Of a stretch of DNA of 11,079 nucleotides, positions 8,359 through 11,079 are shown in pieces. Below the pieces are notes generated by a model, which saw only the letters and a list, made by a program, of their open reading frames with translations, searched no databases and was not told the DNA's origin. Source of the DNA: JALSJK01 sp964530345 (lineage in GTDB: Bacteria; Pseudomonadota; Gammaproteobacteria; Methylococcales; Methylomonadaceae); contig CAZGYJ010000103.1 of NCBI GenBank assembly GCA_964530345.1, positions 1-11,079 on the forward strand, given 5' to 3'. A program made the translations under genes and the position numbers. Each line of letters starts with the position of its first letter. Within the stretch, counting starts at the first letter, position 1.

Positions 8359-8540
8359 TTTTTACTCCTGAACAATTTAACTATTAATAAATGAAAAAAT
8401 TAACCTTAATAATACGTTATTTTACTGATATTTAACAGGGCTCCCGAATACCGAAGATTATTAAAATGCTAGTTTTTTTGCATAATTTTAATCAAAATCA
8501 ATAAAACGTTGTCATAAATTGAAAACACAGGAGTAAAATC
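8359..8540. promoter_or_regulatory. Divergent promoter region between pgk and the MazG-like gene
   Basis: 182 very AT-rich bases separate two divergent starts, so promoters for both genes must lie here. I see no strong consensus promoter. CATAAT (8481-8486) is a possible -10 for the rightward gene, with a poor -35. Leftward, TATTAT on the minus strand around 8410-8415 is a possible -10. Both genes carry the same 11-base ribosome-binding stretch, CAGGAGTAAAA, on their own strand just before the start codon. Confidence 0.45.
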
Positions 8541-9086
8541 ATGAATAAACATTTGCAATTAGTAAGAGAACACCATGATGCCTGCTCGTTTAAGCAAGCA
8601 AAATTTGGCGAAACCGGGCATGTTTCTGATATGGAAAATATTTTTCATCAGGCAATGTTAATGGAATCAGCGAGCCTGTTGTTTAACGCGATAAAATCAG
8701 GAGAAATGGCTGATATTCTGAGGGGTTTGGTGAATGTGTCCTATGTGGCTTTAGGCGCTATCGCAGCTTCTGGAAAAGATGTGATGGAAAGCCGTATAAG
8801 CTGGCAGCATGATGGTTATGTCATTTCCATTGTGAAGCTGATGTCAGAAAAAATCAGTCAATGTGCAAATGGCAAAACCAATAACTATTCCGATGTGTAT
8901 CACACATGCGTACTTTTAAGCAGAAATTTTTTGAATGCAGATTTTGATAAAGCTTTTCAAGTAGTACATGATCATCATATGGCACATTTATCTTTGAATG
9001 GGTTTTCTATTTACGATGATGCCTGGAACAATTACCTGTCAGAATTAGCAAACCTGCCAAATTTGGATGATTGTCTTTACGAATAA
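8541..9086 (+). CDS. MazG-like (all-alpha NTP pyrophosphohydrolase fold) protein with reduced acidic motif
   Basis: Resembles small nucleoside-triphosphate pyrophosphohydrolases of the PRA-PH/MazG-like superfamily, which cleave NTPs to NMP plus pyrophosphate. Seen in its 181 residues: the N-terminal LVREHHDA (7-14, compare the usual LVREFH), a helix AMLMESASLLFNAIKSGE (38-55) where EExxE normally lies, MADILRGLVNVSYVALGA (56-73) matching the usual ExxD-A-L-x-D-x-x-Y-V-x-x-G helix, and near the end FDKAFQVVHDHHMAHL (135-150) matching the family's AF-x-x-VH-x-x-NM-x-K-L. Against the usual metal ligands only Glu42 clearly remains; the expected E, D and D of the second helix read D, R and N. Catalysis is therefore doubtful and it may bind rather than cleave nucleotides. 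About 50 extra residues (80-133) separate the two conserved parts. The start has AGGAG (8529-8533) at 7 bases. It is soluble, with no membrane segment. Function unassigned; the fold is inferred. Confidence 0.7.
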   Translation: MNKHLQLVREHHDACSFKQAKFGETGHVSDMENIFHQAMLMESASLLFNAIKSGEMADILRGLVNVSYVALGAIAASGKDVMESRISWQHDGYVISIVKLMSEKISQCANGKTNNYSDVYHTCVLLSRNFLNADFDKAFQVVHDHHMAHLSLNGFSIYDDAWNNYLSELANLPNLDDCLYE

Positions 9087-9125
9087 TGTGATGCAACAAC
9101 ATGAAAAAGGAAAGCTTGTAACAGC

Positions 9126-9142
9126 CGGTATGTGTTGTACCG
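9126..9142 (+). terminator. Small hairpin after the MazG-like gene
   Basis: CGGTA (9126-9130) and TACCG (9138-9142) form a 5-base stem with a 7-base loop, followed by TTTC. It lies 40 bases after the stop codon at 9086. The stem is short and the T-run weak, so this is at best an inefficient terminator. Confidence 0.2.
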
Positions 9143-9175
9143 TTTCAAATTCAAATGAATAATTCGCGTTCCATT

Positions 9176-9199
9176 AATTTCAGAGTATGCACTGAAATT
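9176..9199. promoter_or_regulatory. 8-base inverted repeat upstream of the CARF nuclease gene
   Basis: AATTTCAG (9176-9183) and CTGAAATT (9192-9199) are perfect reverse complements around an 8-base spacer, followed by TTATAAAA. The arm and spacer sizes suit a dimeric regulator's operator. It could also be a weak AT-rich terminator for the upstream gene. It lies 17 bases before the small open frame at 9216 and 55 bases before the GTG start at 9254, a good place to control either. Function is inferred. Confidence 0.3.
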
Positions 9200-9215
9200 T
9201 TATAAAAGGTGTAAC

Positions 9216-9350
9216 ATGCCTGGAACAAGTTCCCGATTGAGGATTAGTAAAACGTGCGTCTCCATACCGTGCAGTATCCACAATTGCACAAAGCCAATAT
9301 TTGGAAACTCAATGGTTTTGACTTTACAATTGGAATATGCATGGCATTAG
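9216..9350 (+). CDS. Possible 44-residue leader ORF overlapping the CARF gene start
   Basis: An ATG at 9216 is preceded by AAAAGG (9204-9209) at 6 bases, a good Shine-Dalgarno arrangement. The frame runs 44 codons and stops with TAG at 9348-9350, out of frame with the CARF gene. Its stop overlaps the neighbourhood of an internal in-frame ATG of the CARF gene (9341), so its translation could couple to that start. The peptide (MPGTSSRLRISKTC..., four cysteines) resembles nothing I know. It may be chance. Confidence 0.2.
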   Translation: MPGTSSRLRISKTCVSIPCSIHNCTKPIFGNSMVLTLQLEYAWH

Positions 9351-10825
9351 ATGCCCAGGTTATTTCATGCTCATTCCTTAACATAATCAAAAAAATGAAT
9401 ATGCAGACCCACACCTCGGCCATGGCGGTTTTGGCCAGTAAACAAATCATGCCCAATCTTGAAGGGTTATTTGCCTTCCATAATGCGGAAAAACCAGTGA
9501 CCCATTTGTTTATTTACCACACCCATGATGAGGCGCTATCCGTTAAGCCAGCACACAGAATAAAAAAAATGGCCGAGGAATTTTTTCCCGGCATTGAAGC
9601 CGTCTTGCATCAACCAAAACATCGTGAACAAAGCAAACACCCTGAACAAGTCTACAATGCCATTAAACAATGGTTTGATTCCATAGCGGCAGATAATCTG
9701 GTGATCAATGCAACTGGTGGTTTAAAAACCATGTTTGCCGGAGTATTGGGTTTTTTAAATAGCGAAAACATCAAAATCATTTATCGGGATATTGATGGCG
9801 CCTGGCTAAGCTTGTTATTGAAAGAGGGCAGCCTGCAAACAGAAAAACTTATCATAGATCCACAGAGACTGAATTATCGCATGCAAAAGCTCGGGATAAA
9901 AAATCTGGTCAAAATTCAATCAGGCTTTAATGATATTCATTCCACGAAATCAAAAAATATCGATTGTGTCGATATGCTGCAAAAAGTAATCGAACATCAA
10001 TGGGATTGGCGAAAAGTCGGTAATGGCAAGGAATCCTCAGGCGCAGTGTTTGAACATTGGTTTGCCAGCCTGGTTTCCACTTTTGATGTGGATGACCTGC
10101 TGGTTGGGCTGGAACCTTATGAAAAAGAACGAGCCCAGATGGAAACCGATATCTGGGTGTTAAAAAACGCACAGTTAACCATGTTTGATTTAAAATTAAT
10201 TTCCAAAAATCAGCAGAAATCCTCACTTGCAGAACAGATTACCAATGCCTCGGCACAGTCCGGCCAATTTGCCGGGATTAATGTTACAACCATTCTGATC
10301 CGGCCTGGTTATTCCTACCAAAAAAACGAAAGAAAAAGTTTTCAGCAACTGGCCGCAAAATTTTCCTGCCAAATCTGGTTTCAGGAAGATATGTCAAGCC
10401 TGTTGTTTAAACTGAAAGGCGTATTTAATCAAGAATCCAACAAATATTCGATGATTCACCCATTGCTAATCAAAGAAAAGCAGCGCAGTGGTTTTTTATT
10501 TTCTGACCCTGATTTTTTAACAAGCGCAGTCCTATCCGATACTGGCAAAAAAAACATCCCCCTGGCTCAGCTGTTTTCCAAAGTGGAAAGCAAAGGCTAC
10601 AAATGGCTGGGAATTAAACTGGACACAGAACAGTACATTTTTCATATCAGCAGTCAAGATGTTGATAAAATAAACACCTGGATGCCAAAACTACAGGGCA
10701 ATGCCTGTTTTGTTGAAAAAATCGGAAGAAATCAATTAATAATAAAACCTAGAAATGAAAGGGGCAGTAAATACTTAAGAACGCATAAAAGTCAATTTAC
10801 AACAAAAAGCCTGTTTGATTTTTAG
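9254..10825 (+). CDS. CARF-domain PD-(D/E)XK nuclease, Can2/Card1-like, with extra C-terminal domain
   Basis: Likely a nuclease switched on by cyclic oligoadenylate, the second messenger made by Cas10 in type III CRISPR immunity. The CARF part (about 55-190) has a first strand AMAVLASKQIMPNLEGL (56-72), THLFIYHT (83-90), and the hallmark NATGGLKTM (152-160) of Can1/Can2/DUF1887 proteins, then IKIIYRDIDGAW (173-184). The nuclease part (about 260-375) has Glu267 in GAVFEHWF, Asp299 in METDIW and D-L-K (312-314), where relatives often show E-C-K, plus Gln328. All core PD-(D/E)XK positions are filled. Residues about 400-523 are extra relative to Can2-type proteins and unrecognised. No signal peptide or membrane segment is seen. 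The start is uncertain: GTG 9254 has GAGG (9239-9242) at 11 bases; ATG 9341 follows TGGA; ATG 9395 (residue 48) best fits where CARF proteins begin but has no ribosome binding site. No cas gene or array is visible. Confidence 0.82.
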   Translation: MRLHTVQYPQLHKANIWKLNGFDFTIGICMALDAQVISCSFLNIIKKMNMQTHTSAMAVLASKQIMPNLEGLFAFHNAEKPVTHLFIYHTHDEALSVKPAHRIKKMAEEFFPGIEAVLHQPKHREQSKHPEQVYNAIKQWFDSIAADNLVINATGGLKTMFAGVLGFLNSENIKIIYRDIDGAWLSLLLKEGSLQTEKLIIDPQRLNYRMQKLGIKNLVKIQSGFNDIHSTKSKNIDCVDMLQKVIEHQWDWRKVGNGKESSGAVFEHWFASLVSTFDVDDLLVGLEPYEKERAQMETDIWVLKNAQLTMFDLKLISKNQQKSSLAEQITNASAQSGQFAGINVTTILIRPGYSYQKNERKSFQQLAAKFSCQIWFQEDMSSLLFKLKGVFNQESNKYSMIHPLLIKEKQRSGFLFSDPDFLTSAVLSDTGKKNIPLAQLFSKVESKGYKWLGIKLDTEQYIFHISSQDVDKINTWMPKLQGNACFVEKIGRNQLIIKPRNERGSKYLRTHKSQFTTKSLFDF

Positions 10826-10853
10826 CGGTTGGCTCGTTTAAGAGATAATAATC

Positions 10854-10997
10854 ATGATAGCCGTTAACTATACTTCGCGCTTGATACGCAGCGTCAGCTT
10901 TGAGCGGTATTTGCAAAAAAACATGACAAGCAAGCATGATTTCGTTAGAATCAGTTTCAGGGTCGATGGCGCAAAAAAGAGCTTATTTTATAGTTAA
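10854..10997 (+). CDS. Possible 47-residue small ORF
   Basis: ATG at 10854 to TAA at 10995-10997, beginning MIAVNYTSRLIRSVSFERYL and rich in basic residues. It starts 28 bases after the CARF nuclease stop, in the same direction. The ribosome binding site is poor (AGAGAT lies about 6 bases upstream). The frame coincides almost exactly with the interval between the 10-base inverted repeats. I recognise no family, and a chance frame of this length is common. Confidence 0.15.
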   Translation: MIAVNYTSRLIRSVSFERYLQKNMTSKHDFVRISFRVDGAKKSLFYS

Positions 10998-10998
10998 C
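10863..10998. repeat. Perfect 10-base inverted repeat pair framing 116 bases
   Basis: GTTAACTATA (10863-10872) and TATAGTTAAC (10989-10998) are exact reverse complements and do not extend further on either side. The framed interval is AT-rich at its ends. They could be the ends of a small non-autonomous element or a long-range hairpin. I see no target-site duplication beside them. Confidence 0.4.
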
Positions 10999-11015
10999 TT
11001 TGAAAGGGCGATTTG

Positions 11016-11079
11016 ATGGGTCAGAAAAGCGCTTGTAAGTGGATGAAAAATATAAGGAATTTAAAAGGGTCAGGGTACG
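11016..11079 (+). CDS. Possible start of an ORF running off the right edge
   Basis: ATG at 11016 preceded by AAAGGG (11003-11008) at 7 bases, open for 21 codons to the edge (MGQKSACKWMKNIRNLKG...). It is too short to assign to a family. It contains GGGTCAG at 11018-11024 and again at 11067-11073. This could equally be non-coding DNA at the end of a mobile element. Confidence 0.15.
   Translation, partial: MGQKSACKWMKNIRNLKGSGY

Larger units (their letters stand above)
10826..11079. other. Non-coding or unassigned right-hand end
   Basis: After the CARF nuclease stop, 254 bases run to the window edge without a gene I can recognise. They hold an 8-base palindrome ATCATGAT (10852-10859), a 10-base inverted repeat framing a 47-codon open frame, a short open frame running off the edge, and two GGGTCAG copies. 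No CRISPR repeat-spacer pattern is present. There is no obvious terminator directly after the CARF gene. Confidence 0.5.

Noticed and set aside
9087..9253. Possible CRISPR array or repeat remnant beside the CARF nuclease
   Set aside because: No direct repeat of 20 or more bases with regular spacing occurs here or in the tail after 10825. Only two short hairpins are visible.
9927..10226. Antisense open frame of 99 codons inside the CARF nuclease gene
   Set aside because: It lies wholly opposite the conserved nuclease core, has no recognisable motif and is best explained as a shadow of the coding strand.
10956..11079. Minus-strand open frame of about 40 codons entering from the right edge
   Set aside because: It has no recognisable motif, and its length is within what chance allows in this DNA.

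Overview
The window is chromosomal DNA from a moderately AT-rich gammaproteobacterium. Three things point there: chorismate lyase (UbiC) is present, a bifunctional SpoT sits directly behind rpoZ, and the order rpoZ-spoT-ridA-recG is typical of the class. A methanotroph-like (Methylococcales-type) host is my best guess from the style of the Pgk and ApbE proteins, but nothing here proves it.

Layout. At the left edge cysC (APS kinase, + strand) stands alone. It converges tail to tail, with one base between stop codons, on a compact minus-strand block read from right to left: rpoZ (RNA polymerase omega), spoT ((p)ppGpp synthetase/hydrolase), ridA (enamine/imine deaminase), recG (branch-migrating helicase), ubiC (chorismate lyase) and apbE (FAD:protein FMN transferase). 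Gaps between these genes are 5 to 14 bases, so they look like one operon. pgk (phosphoglycerate kinase) lies 81 bases upstream of rpoZ on the same strand, and sigma-70-like boxes in that gap suggest rpoZ has its own promoter. The operon combines transcription and stringent response (rpoZ, spoT), metabolite damage control (ridA), DNA repair (recG), ubiquinone synthesis (ubiC) and flavoprotein maturation (apbE).

The right part is accessory. Divergent from pgk is a 181-residue protein with the layout of an all-alpha MazG-like nucleotide pyrophosphohydrolase but with most of the usual metal-binding acidic residues missing. After a 168-base non-coding gap with two small hairpins comes the most interesting gene: a protein of up to 523 residues with a CARF (cyclic oligoadenylate sensor) domain, a PD-(D/E)XK nuclease domain of the Can2/Card1 (DUF1887-like) kind, and an extra C-terminal segment of about 120 residues that I do not recognise. 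No CRISPR array, cas10 or other cas gene is visible here. It is therefore either the edge of a type III CRISPR locus outside the window or an orphan cyclic-nucleotide-activated nuclease. Its start is ambiguous: a 44-codon reading frame with a good ribosome binding site overlaps its 5' end out of frame.

The last 254 bases hold no clear gene. They contain a perfect 10-base inverted repeat framing a 47-codon open frame, and GGGTCAG-type repeats at the very edge that may be the start of a mobile element.
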